64,000 nt of DNA from Sarcophilus harrisii (Eukaryota > Chordata > Mammalia > Dasyuromorphia > Dasyuridae). Position 1 is the first letter of the stretch. Each line of letters opens with the position of its first letter. The translations under genes were made by a program, and so were the position numbers. Shown piece by piece: positions 54,425-64,000 of this stretch. The stretch is taken from assembly GCF_902635505.1 (NCBI RefSeq), contig NC_045429.1:429005669-429069668 (forward strand), read 5' to 3'. The notes below the pieces were generated by a model. It made no database searches. It was not told the origin of the DNA and was given only the letters and a program-made list of their open reading frames with translations.

Positions 54425-54990
54425 TTTCAGGTTTGAAAGCATTTTACAAACATCATCTCATTTGATTTTTACAACTGTGATGTAGGTGCCATTATTATCC
54501 CTACTTTACAGATGAGGCAACTGAGGCAGGGAGCCATGAGGTGAATTCTCCAGAATCACACAGCTAGTGAGTATCTGAGACAGGATTCAAATATGTCTTT
54601 GGGACTCCCAATCTAGCCCCGATCCATTGTTTGGGGAAGGAAGAGACAGCCCCACAATCAGTGCTGCTCAGACTTGTTTCAATGAGGTTGGAACCATTCC
54701 TTAACACCAGGAAGAGCTCTTTCCCAGGCTGAGGAATATTAGCTCAGGGGGGAAGTCCCGAGAGGCTTCAAAGATCACAGAAGCCTTGGTACTTCATTGG
54801 GAGACATTCTAAATAGGAGGGATATGGTGTTGCAAGTGGAGCCTGAAAATTTGGATTCATCTCCCAGTTCTGTTATTTACTCCCTATAAGCCCCTAACCC
54901 CCTGACCCTTGGTTCTCTCATCTGTCAAAGAAAAGGGATTGGACTGGATGACCCCGAAGGTCACTTCCATCTCTAAATCTGTGATCCCAA
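54425..54990. repeat. SINEs in UNC45B intron 1
   Basis: 54425-54610 minus-strand MAR1-type ('cagatgaggcaactgaggcaggg'); 54825-54990 plus-strand piece ('tctctcatctgtcaaagaaaagggattggactgg'). Confidence 0.78.
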
Positions 54991-55246
54991 CTAGCCAAGA
55001 GTAAAACGACTTTGCTTCCCACAAAGCAAAACCCTTCAATTTAAGGTATAAAAGGAGGCTCTGAGATTCAGCCCCCCTCAATATCACTCAGCCCTTTTCC
55101 TTCATCCCACCCCAAGACCTGGGCAGGGGCTTTCCATTGATACAAATACTAATTTCTTGCCTAAGACATAATAAAGCATCATACTCCCCTCTTCTGCCCC
55201 CTTCAGCGCAAGCCCACCCCTCGTCCCCCCAGCACACAACACTAAC

Positions 55247-55355
55247 TTTGTCTGAAGTAGACATGGTCAGGGAAACTTCCTTCTGGAAATCTCTCTCCTT
55301 TGTCCCCAGCAGTCCAGTCTTTCTGGGACCCTGACGCCAGCCTGCTTCAATCACT
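55247..55355 (-). other. UNC45B: Predicted UNC45B exon 1 with in-frame upstream ATG
   Basis: An ATG at 55264-55262 opens six codons (MSTSDK) that end at a possible donor, AAA/GTTAGT (exon edge 55247). Joined to exon 2 this stays in frame and would add six residues before MADAVQ. Human UNC45B starts at the exon 2 equivalent as I recall, so this may be only 5' UTR. The start of transcription near 55355 is inferred from GATAAA at about 55388. Confidence 0.4.
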
Positions 55356-55379
55356 TCTTCCCAGCCCCCCACCCAGGAG

Positions 55380-55770
55380 ACTTTATCTCTTCAACCAGTG
55401 GCTGCCAACCATATTTGGTCTGTGGGTCAGGTGTCCCTGGGGCCTGTCATTGACACTTAGGGCCCGCCCTCCCCCCTCTCCAAATAAGCAATCGGCAAGA
55501 AAACATTTCATTGCCCCTTCCTCAATTCTCCCAATTTAGGAGTTACTTCAGGGGTAGATGGGTGGGGAGAGGTGTGTACCCCAATAAGAATGTCACAGAA
55601 GGGAGAATAATTCCCACTGAGGCCATTCCAAATCCACAATCCTAGTCCTCCTCCTTCTCCTCCCCCTCCCCACCCCCAACCACACACAGACACTCATGGC
55701 TGCTATTTTCAGAGATAAGTGACAGCTGAGGTGGGTTTAGACAGACACGGGACAAGGATGGCAGCTGCCC
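55380..55770 (-). promoter_or_regulatory. UNC45B: UNC45B muscle promoter: CArG box and E-boxes
   Basis: Perfect SRF site CCATATTTGG at 55409-55418, CAGCTG E-boxes (MyoD type) at 55723-55728 and 55762-55767, and a MEF2-like CTATTTTCAG at 55703-55712. This cluster just upstream of the predicted exon 1 fits a striated-muscle gene. Binding is inferred. Confidence 0.6.
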
Positions 55771-55959
55771 AGAGCAAGAACCAACTGGCAGCTTCTAGAA
55801 ATGCTTTAGGAAGGCGGGGATAAAAGAAGGAAAAGTTCTTCAGCCCCTCCCCTATTTCTCCTCCCCCAAATACTCCATTTCTTCAGGACAAAGTGTAAAT
55901 ATGGCATCCTGTAGTTTAAAGATTTTAGTTTGTATCAATGGCCCCCAAGCTTTTCAAGT

Positions 55960-56330
55960 TCAAATCCTTTCTCAGTCATTTCTTAACTCTGTAACCCAGA
56001 GAAAGCCTCAAGTTTTGTTATTGTTGTAGTCGATGAGTTTTGTCCTATTCTCTGTGACCCCATTTGGGGTTTTCTAGGCAGAGATACCAGAGTGGTTTAC
56101 CATTTCCTCCTCCAGCTCATTTGGCAGATGAGGAAACTGAGGCAAACATGGTTAAGTGACTTTCCCAGAGTCACACAGTAATAAGTGTCTAAGATTAGAT
56201 TTGAATTTAGGAAGATGTGTCTTCCTAACTCCAGGTCCAGTACTCTCTTCTGTATCACCCAGCTGCCTCAGTTTACTTATCTCCAAATTATAAATCAGAC
56301 TCTTCCACTTCTAAATCTATAATCCTTTGG
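55960..56330 (-). repeat. SINE, minus strand, long variant
   Basis: 'gttgttgtagtcgatgagttttgtcctattctctgtgacccc' through 'ctctgtatcacccagctgcc'. Complete. Confidence 0.85.
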
Positions 56331-56454
56331 TCTTATATGTGAGAAAATGCATGTTAAAATTTTATCACAATGTTCCACAAGTTCTACAAGTAGGGTGAGA
56401 CTAGGTGACTTTATTGCTCCAAATTTATGATTCCAATCCCACTTTTGAAACTTA

Positions 56455-56955
56455 CTGCATGGATGATTTCAGAAAGGCCTAGAGAAACTTACATGAACTG
56501 ATTCTAAGTGAAATGAAAACCAAGAGAACATTGTACACAGCAACAAGATTATGTGATGATCATCTCTGATGGACGTGGGTCTTTTCAACAATTAGGTGAT
56601 TCAGGCCAGTTCCAATAGAGATGGAGAGAACCATCAGCATCCAGAGCAAGGCCAATGGGGACTGAATGTGGATCACAACATAGTATTTTCTTCTTTTTTG
56701 TTGTTGTTTGCTTTTTTCTTTCTCATTTTTTTTCTTTTTAGTCTATTTTTCTTGTGCAGCATGATAAATGTGGAAATATGTTTAGAAGAATTGAATATGT
56801 TTAACCTATATTGGATTATTTATTTCCTTGGAGAGGGAGGGGGAGAAGGAAAGTGAGAGGAATTTGGAACACAGGGTTTTGCAGGAGTGAATATTGAGAA
56901 CTATCTTTGCATATGTTTTTTAAATAAAAAGCTATTATCAAAAAAAGAAAAAAGA
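56455..56955 (+). mobile_element. L1 3' UTR, plus strand
   Basis: 'atgatttcagaaaggcctagagaaacttacatgaactg', 'aaccatcagcatccagag', 'gaactatctttgcatatg', 'aataaaaagctattatc' and an A-tail. Good copy of the marsupial L1 end. Confidence 0.88.
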
Positions 56956-58200
56956 AAGAAAGAAACTTATTACCCAAGTGACAAGTACCTCAGTTTCCCC
57001 ATTTAGAAAATTAGAGGGTAGAATTAAGTGGTCTTCTTTCCTTCTGTAGATTTATGATTCAATAGAAAATAGAGAAAAAAGTCTCATCATGTCAGTCTCA
57101 TTAGCACTTATACAAATTTGAAAAAGAATACTATATACATGTACGATACATTTATTCAGTTTACAGAAACCATAGCTGCATATATTTATGGACCCCTTGG
57201 TGGTCCTAGGTGCGCTGGTTAAGAACAAGGAAATAATATTGTAGAAGGGGTATTGGAATTGTTCTCAGATGATCTTTTATTCAAATCTTAGTTCTGCCAA
57301 ATGTATGACAAATCACTTAATCTCCCCAGGTCTCAGTTTTCCCATCTGTAAAATGAAGGGGTCAGCCAAATGACCCCTTTTTTAGGTTAGCCTAAGTCTA
57401 TGTTCCTAAAAAAGTGACAAAAATGATCATATTCTTTAACCCATCAGTTCCACTGCCAGACATTTGCTCCAAAAAGGTCATAAAGGTCTCACATATGCTA
57501 AAATCTGCATCAAAGGCCTTCCTATGGCTCCTTGTTTCATGTTTTGTCTTTGTACTTCCCAGCACTTAACTCAGTGCCTGGCATATGGGAGATAATAAAT
57601 ACTTATTGATATCACACCAGTTGTTTGACCCTGGGCAAGTCATTTAAATTCTAGCTTCTAAAATAAAGATAATAAAAGCAGAGGTGTTGTGAAGATAAAA
57701 TATTTATAAAGAGTTTTTCAAATTTTACAATGTTATATAAATGCTAGTTATTATTATTGATTGATTGGGTTTGATAATAAAGACCTGGAAACAAAGTAGG
57801 GACTCAGCAGTTGAAGAAAAGCTAAACAAATTACGTACATGAATGTAAATGAACTATTGAGTCATAATAAGAAACAACGAATAGTCCCATATAGTCAACA
57901 TATTGCCGGGGTGAACTGTTGAGAAGGTTCTGAAGGAAGATATAAAATAGTCTACCATATCGTCCACTGCACCACTCAGTGACCAATGTTGTTTTTGGAA
58001 ATTCTCATTCTCAGTAACCTCAGTGCTTTAAATTTCATAGGAGATAGCCTTGGATTCCTTTTGTTTTCTTCCATTTTCTTATTATGTTATTTTTATTCCT
58101 AACAACAAACAGCAAACAAAAGGAGCATTTCCATGAACGTTGTAGAACAGAAGGAGGGGATTGATTATCTATGAAATCATGAATCTCAATTACCTGGAGA
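56956..58200. repeat. UNC45B-NLE1 intergenic: SINE and L1 scraps
   Basis: SINE pieces at 56975-57060, 57235-57410 and 57600-57770; L1-like plus-strand pieces at about 57410-57530 and 57770-57960. Confidence 0.6.
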
Positions 58201-59380
58201 TGGCTTTTTCTTCTTAAAGTTTTTATTAAATTTCAAAGATAAATGCTGGAAGCACAAGTTGCTGCTGGATAGGAAGGTAGGAGCCAGTGGTCTGTCATCA
58301 GGGAACCAGTCTTTTTAGGTAGACTATTTGCAAAAGCAAACTCAGGCTGTATCTAGGTCATCTACTCATTTAAGAAGCTTGTCTCCCGTGATATAAATGG
58401 AGGTGGGTTAGGAAGTGATTTGTGCTTCCATCTCAAACTACAACTTTAAAAAAAAATAAGATATTTTCTTTCCATTACTTTCTGCCTCCTTGAAAATTAA
58501 CTTAAAAATGGAAAACAAAATAACATTCTACAAATGAGAAATTTTCAGATTGTTTCTGGATTTAAAAAAAAATACAGTTGCTTCACTTTTTATGAGCAGT
58601 ATGACTGAAAAGACTAAGAGAAAAAATTTTAATTTAGTAGAAGTATTCTGATACAATTCTCACCCATTTTAAGTCATACATAAGAAAGGAAGTACTTTAA
58701 ATGCTTTCTATGACCCTTCTCAGATTTGAAATTTATTATTTCTTACAAAAGCTTGGATCCCATGGGACACACAGCACAGATCTGGCAACAAGAATCTCAA
58801 ACAGCAAAAGCTAATGATACCCCCAAATCCATATATATATATATATTCCAGTTAATACCCCCAAATCCATTTATACATATGTTCACAATATTTGAGCGAG
58901 TTTTAATTAAGTAAACCTACAACTTGTCAACACAAGAAGCCCACATAAAATAATTAAATGTGTCACAAGTTTTGAATTCTATTTTGAAACTGGCTGAATT
59001 TCAGTTAAAACAAAGAAATTTTAAGTGTATTTGATCATGAGAATTTCCTTTTTTTTGTTTTCACCTTGAAAAGCCATAAAAATAACTGTACTTTTGAAGA
59101 ATACATTAGTGGCACCTGTATAACTTGTTTTCAAAGGGTAACTTTTGAAACCCAATACATATGAAATACATACATATTATATTTTACAATATCGAAATGA
59201 ATGCTCATAGTTTTAATCCCATAAAATCCTAGTCTCTGCAGCACAAGAGTATTTATTTTATAAATCAAGACAGTTTGTATCTTATTTATGTTACTCATTT
59301 GTTACAATGTGACATTATTTTATTACTCTTTTCCTTTCTCCCACTCTAACATTCTCAGAGCTTCAGAACCACTAAGGGGG
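58200..59380. other. UNC45B-NLE1 intergenic, nothing recognised
   Basis: A/T-rich, unusually free of SINEs for this window. A short TA run at 58835-58847 with a repeated 'acccccaaatccat' on both sides. No exon seen. Confidence 0.5.
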
Positions 59381-59710
59381 ATGGATTTGAAGTCGGAGCT
59401 CCGTAGTACCAATGTGATCTTGGGCAAATTGTCTCAGTCTCCTTCATTGTAAAATCATTCAGTAAGCGTTTGACAACACGGGGACAATCTCAGTGCCAGC
59501 CACTTTGCTGCAGGTAGATACAAAGACAAAAATGAAAGCTGTTACATAGTAGCAGAGAGACAGCAAGTATACTTTGGACCTGGATCCTCCCTCTCTCTAG
59601 AAAGATGACCTTCTGTCACTTAACCTTAGAGAATTGCTTCGGAGCCCCGAGAAATTAAGTCATTTGGCCAAGATCACACAGCCAGTACGGGTCCAAGGCA
59701 GGTCTTGGTA
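59380..59710. repeat. Old SINE pieces
   Basis: 'ggatttgaagtcggagctccg', 'gatcttgggcaaattgtctcag' on the plus strand and a minus-strand scrap 'gaaattaagtcatttggccaagatcacacagcc'. Confidence 0.65.
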
Positions 59711-59714
59711 GGGA

Positions 59715-60170
59715 TAAGTGGGGAAGACGGGGGATCCCTTTCACTTTGAGTCATTACATCAGCTGTATCACACAACCACACAAGTATATGCATACAAAAT
59801 AAACGCAAGCATGACAAATGTGGAAATAGATTTAAATTTGCACCTGCCATCCGGGGGAAGGGGTGGGGAGAAGGAGGGGAAAAGTTGGAACAAAAGGTCT
59901 TGCCATTGTCAATGCTGAAAAATTACCCATGCAGATAACTTGTAAATATGTATATGTAAATAAAAATATGTATAATAATAAAAAAAGAAAAAGAAAATAG
60001 TCCAATAAAAAAAAAAAGATTTGCACATGTTTCACCTATATTGGATTACTTGCTGTCTAAGGGAGGGGGACGGAAGGAGGAATATCTGGAACACGGGGCT
60101 TTGTTAAGGGTGAGTGCTGAAAACTCTCTTTGAATGTATTTTTTAAAACAAAAAGCTTTTAAAAATTAAA
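59715..60170 (+). mobile_element. L1 3' end with a second L1 3' end nested inside
   Basis: The outer copy resumes at about 60022 ('gcacatgtttcacctatattggattac', ending 'aaacaaaaagcttttaaaa'). The inner copy, 59843-60020, is an older relative of the 17787 element. The edges share 'atttgcac'. Confidence 0.75.
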
Positions 60171-60739
60171 AATGAATGCAAACTAAAGACCAAGTTGTAA
60201 GGGAGGCGCTAGCCGCTGGGAGCTAGGGAAAGGTCTCCTGCACGAGGCTGCAGGTGAATGTTTAACCACCCGTTTGGGGAGCGGGGAAGGACGGACGCAG
60301 GACATACTCAAGTTCTCCGTCGCTTTTTAGCAAAGTAACGGATGGAGCCTTGGTAGGTAGCGCCTGGTCATTGCTGAGGTGCGAAAGCCGCAAGTTGTCA
60401 CTGAAAATTTAACGACCGGCTCCTCTCGGAGCGGAGAGGAGCCGGCTCTAGATTGCCCAGCACGCCCAAGCGTTCCCGCCGGAGGAAGGAGATGAGAGTG
60501 TGGGAGGCACCGCAAACCCAGTGACGTCAAAGTTCCCACCCACCTCCCGATCTGCGGGCCCATTCGGGACTTCCCAGGCTCCCACATGCCCCGCCCTCTC
60601 TCAGAGGCCGCCAAAACTCAGGCAAGACAACGTCCCGCCGGGCCACCAGGGGGCAGAGCGCGCTCTCGGCAGCGTGGCCGCGCTATGGAGGCGGCGCTCT
60701 AGGCCTCACGCTTCGTTTCTCTCCACGTGGGGACTCAGG

Positions 60740-60757
60740 ATGGCGGCGGAAGCGAGC
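60740..60757 (+). CDS. NLE1: NLE1 exon 1 coding part
   Basis: ATG and five further codons, MAAEAS, followed by GTGAGC. The start sits in a good context (CAGGATGG) and matches human MAAAVP in length. Confidence 0.88.
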
Positions 60758-63700
60758 GTGAGCCGGGATGGGGTTTGGAGGTTTAAGAGCTTAGGGGCGA
60801 TGGGGAGGGGGATCGCTCCGCGCGGGGGGTGGGGAGAGCTTAAAATGGGGGCGTCCCAAGAGACCCGCTTCCTTCCCCCCGGGTAAGCCGCTCTCCCCGA
60901 GTGTCAGTGGGGAAGATCGGGGTTGTTTGAGCCCATAGACCCCGTTTTCCTGTAGGAAGCTCCCGCACGCGCTCCTCCCTCCCCGAGAGAGCTCCCGCTC
61001 CCTCCCCCCTCCCCGCGTGTCCGGGGCAGCGGGGGGGGGGGGGGGCGGGGGGACGCTCAGAGAGGTTTCCCAAAGACAGGCGCCCTTCCTTAGCGGGAGA
61101 GCTCCTCCTCCCTCCTCCCTCCTCCCTCCCCGCGTGTCCGGGGCAGCCGAGGGGTGCGTGGGGGACGCTCAGAGAGGTTCCCCAAAGACAGGCGCCCTTC
61201 CTTAGCGGAGGAGCTCTCACTCCCTCCTCCCCGCGTGTCCGGGGCAGTGCGGGGACTCTCAGAGAGGTTTCCCAAAGACAGGCTCCCTTCCTTAGCGGGA
61301 GAGCTCCCCCTCCCTCCTCCCTCCCCCCTCCCCGCGTGTCCGGGGCAGCGGGGGGACGCTCAGAGAGGTTTCCCAAAGACAGGCTCCCTTCCTTAGCGGG
61401 AGAGCTCCCCCTCCCCCCTCCCCGGGTGTCCGGGGCAGCGGGGGACGCTCAGAGAGGTTTCCCAAAGACAGGCGCCCTTCCTTAGCGGAGGAGCTCTCAC
61501 TCCCCCCTCTCGGCGTGTCGGGGCAGCGGGGGGACGCTCAGAGAGGTTCCCCAAAGACAGGCGCCCTTCCTTAGCGGAGGAGCTCTCACTCCCCCCTCCC
61601 CGCGTGTCCCTAGCAGGACGAGGTGCGTGGGGATGTGCAGAGGCTGCTGGTCCAGTTCCAGGATGAGGGCGGGCAGCTGTTGGGCTCCCCCTTCGACGTG
61701 CCCGTGGACATCACCCCGGACAAACTCCAGCTCGTCTGTAATGCGCTCTTGAATAAGGTAAGAAGTCCCCACGACCTGCGTGGCTTAGGTAAGGGGCTAG
61801 GGTCTGGGCTTGGCGTGAACCTATGAAATGCCCCTAGACCTGTCTGGTTAGCGAGCCTTGTTGGTATTTAGAAAGAAAACAAACATTTATTAAGCGCCAC
61901 CTGTGTTCCAGGTATTGCGTTAGCTTATAAAACTTAGAATGGAATTTGGTGGGATTTTTTTATTAAAGCTTTTTATTTACAAAACATATGTATAGGTAAT
62001 TTTTCTACATTGACCCTTGCAATGCCTTCTGTTATTTTGCTGCGCAAGAAAAATAGGATCAAGAAGAAAAAAAAAGTCTGAGAAAGAAAACAAAATCCAA
62101 GCAAACAACAGGAAGAGTGAAAATGTTATGTTGTGAGCCACACTCAGTCCCCATAGGCCTCTTTCGGGGTATAGATGGTTCTCTTCATCACAAGATCATT
62201 AAGATCATTGGAAATGATTTGAATCATCTCATTGTTGAAAAGTCAGGTCCATCAGAATTTATCGTCCTATAGTCTTGTTGCCATGGATAATGATCTCTGG
62301 GTTTTTTTTTTAAATCTTAAAAAAATTTACTATTTCAGTATAATCCATTTCCTTTGTAATAGTGTGTTTCATTTTATACAGTTAAAAACATGAAACTGAT
62401 AAGTGGTCCGAGGGTCTTAAACCTTGCATTAGAGAGACATAAAGTTTATATGGGATGATTCTTGACCTCAGGGAATTTACAATCTAATTGAGGAAGAAGA
62501 AGGTGGCAGAAGAGACCTGAGTTCCTATTTGTTTATTTTTATGTAAGTGGGAGGACTCTTTGAGACCAGCCTCCTCAGAGGACCAATGATAGAGCATCAG
62601 GTCCAAGGTCCAGCAAGGAGGCATCTATTTGGATTTGATTTAGGCAGACACTTGTATTGCTTGGCTATGTTTTTTGATTATAAGGTGGTGGTTGTTGCTG
62701 TTTTTGCTTTTTTAGGAAATGAGGTATCTTGAAGAGAGTGAAAATAAGTGCTTGTTAATTGGGAGGGGGGAAGAATTTTTTAAAAAGATTTATTTTTATA
62801 TTTATTTTTAGTTCCAAATTCTCACTCTCTCCACCCATTGAAAAGGCAAGAAATACATTTTACCCATTGTGTATATGATGTCCACATGAACCCTGTTGAA
62901 AGGTCTCTTCATATTGTATAATCAGATATAGAGCTAGAAAGAACTGGAGAAGCCTTCTGGGGCACTTCATCCCTGCCAATCCCAAAACACTCCTCTGCCC
63001 CTTAATAAGGATCAGGTACAAGCAATGTGTGAAGGCAATCTTGAAGCAAACTGGGTATTCTAAGAGGTAGAGGTGAGGGGAGAGAGTGTTCCAGACATGA
63101 GGGACAGCCTATACAAAGTCATGGTGACTAGACATGGAATATGGTGTATGAGAACCAGTAAGAAGGCCCCTTTGGCTGAATTGTAAGATATATGAAAGGG
63201 AGTAATTATCCTAGAAAGGAAGGTTGGAGTCAGGTTGGATGAAAAGCTTTTAGGGACTCAACAGGTTTATATTTGATCGTGGTGGTCATGGGGAGCTATT
63301 GAAATTCAGTGAAGTAGGAGGGATGATGTGGCCAGACCTGGACTAGAAAATTCACTCAGGTATTGTATGGAGATTAAATTGGAATAAGTGCAGAAAATGG
63401 TAAGGAAGCCCCTGCAATGGTCAAGGGCTGAGTGTGTAGAGAGAAGGGCTGCCTGTGGGTTGGGATGTTCAAAATGTCCAGGGGAGAGTTGGTGGTGTGG
63501 GTCTGAAAGGCAGGAGGACTCAAAGTAAAAATATGAAGACACCGTCTTTCGACAGGGTTCATGTAGACATTATATGCATAAGGGATATGGTATTTCCTGC
63601 CTTTGAGAGAGGGAGAGAATTTGGAAACTAAAAAAGGACTGGGGCTGGATCTGTAGATCTGGGAGTTAGTCCATGGGAAGGGATGGATGAGAGTGTGAAG

Positions 63701-64000
63701 AGAAAAGAAAAACTGGCCGGGCGGGTCACCCACTTTGGGGGCAGGGGAAGGGACTTCTGACACCGGGAAGCAGCACGGCCTTTCCCACTGGAATCAGGGT
63801 GCTGCCCCCCACTCCTCCGGCAGAATGCCCTTCATGTGGTCTTGCTGGCAGAGAGTGGGCCCAAGGAAGCCAGTCACAGAATGATCATCTGGTCCCCTGG
63901 TCAGGGAGCCTCCACTGAGAAGGGGCCATCACTTGTTCTTTGATAAGCGTTCGCTTCATTCCTCTTCCTCTCCAGGAGGATCCCCTACCCTTGGCCTTTT
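60740..64000 (+). CDS. NLE1: NLE1 (Notchless homolog 1), first three exons, runs off the window
   Basis: NLE1 is a nucleolar/nuclear WD40 protein. Its N-terminal ubiquitin-like NLE domain docks on the MIDAS domain of the AAA+ machine MDN1 (Rea1) to strip assembly factors from pre-60S ribosomes; it was first named as a Notch-signalling modifier. CDS pieces: 60740-60757, 61617-61757 and 63976-64000. Read together they give MAAEAS, then [20 protein letters not shown] and [20 protein letters not shown], then EDPLPLAF, matching the human start through EDPLPLAFF. Only the beginning of the NLE domain is present; the eight-blade WD40 propeller lies beyond the edge. Confidence 0.95.
60950..61616 (+). 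repeat. GC-rich tandem repeat in NLE1 intron 1, built from the exon 2 border
   Basis: Six copies of 'caaagacaggc' start at 61071, 61183, 61273, 61374, 61463 and 61552 (spacing 112, 90, 101, 89, 89). Each unit has 'ccttccttagcgg', a pyrimidine-rich stretch and 'gcgtgtccggggcag', like the true acceptor 'gcgtgtccctagcag'. The unit at 61142-61180 also carries a copy of the first bases of exon 2. A diverged earlier unit may lie at 60850-60950. A 17-base G-run sits near 61030. Confidence 0.92.
61617..61757 (+). CDS. NLE1: NLE1 exon 2
   Basis: 47 codons, [10 protein letters not shown] to CNALLNK, phase 0 at both ends. The acceptor has two AGs three bases apart (TAGCAG), so an extra Gln is possible. 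Donor GTAAGA. Confidence 0.95.
61860..61960 (-). repeat. Repeat tail in NLE1 intron 2
   Basis: 'aaacaaacatttattaagcgccacctgtgttccaggtattgcg', a common SINE-type end. Confidence 0.6.
61960..62310 (-). mobile_element. L1 3' UTR, minus strand
   Basis: 'ttattaaagctttttatttacaaaacatatg' (reverse tail), then 'ccccataggcctctttcggggtatagatggttctc' and 'gaatcatctcattgttgaaaag'. Same family as 24562-25943. Lies in NLE1 intron 2. Confidence 0.82.
62310..63975. other. NLE1 intron 2 remainder
   Basis: A minus-strand L1 3' UTR scrap at 62780-62900. 63050-63500 is the unassigned repeat ('gagtgttccagacatgagggacagcc', 'ggagctattgaaattcagtg'). No extra exon seen. Confidence 0.55.
63976..64000 (+). CDS. NLE1: NLE1 exon 3, partial
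   Basis: After CCTCTTCCTCTCCAG the frame reads EDPLPLAF and is cut by the window edge. Identical to human over these residues. Confidence 0.92.

Larger units (their letters stand above)
60440..61620 (+). promoter_or_regulatory. NLE1: NLE1 CpG-rich promoter region
   Basis: GC- and CpG-rich, unlike all flanking DNA. It has a perfect CRE TGACGTCA at 60522-60529, an E-box CACGTG at 60724-60729 and a YY1-like ATGGCGGC over the start codon. No TATA box. Typical of a housekeeping gene; it could also fire towards UNC45B, but no minus-strand exon is seen. Confidence 0.75.

Noticed and set aside
60840-61396. 178-codon minus-strand frame with repeated 'MGNLSERPP'-like segments, looking like a repeat protein
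   Set aside because: It is the reverse of the NLE1 intron 1 minisatellite; the repetition comes from the DNA units and the frame drifts between them.

Overview
This window is nuclear DNA from a mammal, very probably a marsupial. It has spliced vertebrate genes with GT-AG introns, a CpG-rich promoter, and a dense load of tRNA-headed CORE-SINEs of the MAR1/WSINE type (head near 'cacagtggatagagc', 'gagttcaaatc', then 'gtgtgaccctgggcaagtcact'). It also carries L1 copies whose 3' ends read like marsupial L1. I see no Alu, B1 or 7SL-type SINE, so an Australian lineage is more likely than opossum; that last point is inference from memory of repeat families.

Three host genes occupy the window, in the order and relative orientation of the human 17q12 block NLE1 - UNC45B - SLFN. 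(1) About 4.0-22.5 kb, minus strand: an intact group III Schlafen gene, SLFN11/SLFN13-like. Four coding exons (11387 down to 4167) join in frame into 902 codons. The RNase-core acidic triad, the zinc site, the SWAVD motif and helicase Walker A and B are all present. About 10 kb upstream lie two tandem copies of a TATA-box promoter plus non-coding first exon with a strong splice donor, both pointing at this gene. (2) 27.1-55.4 kb, minus strand: UNC45B, the muscle myosin chaperone. Nineteen coding exons join without a break into 927 codons (TPR, central, UCS domains). A CArG box and two E-boxes lie just upstream of a predicted first exon. (3) 60.7 kb to the right edge, plus strand: the start of NLE1 (60S ribosome assembly), with exon 1, exon 2 and the first 25 bases of exon 3. 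It is divergent from UNC45B, with about 5 kb between the two starts.

The rest is introns and intergenic DNA filled with repeats. These include recent 5'-truncated L1 copies with clear target-site duplications, nested L1s, dozens of SINEs, simple repeats, one or two candidate LTR fossils, a strong palindrome near 24.1 kb, and a 60-base inverted repeat pair at 30-31 kb. The most unusual structure is in NLE1 intron 1: a GC-rich array of roughly 90-112 base units that appear to be copies of the intron 1/exon 2 border itself, pseudo-acceptor and start of exon 2 included.

The three genes do not form a pathway. SLFN proteins act in tRNA/RNA cleavage and replication-stress or antiviral responses, UNC45B folds muscle myosin with HSP90, and NLE1 serves 60S maturation. 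No bacterial, viral or CRISPR-type system is present. All exon borders come from reading splice sites and from recalled human protein sequences; no search was run.
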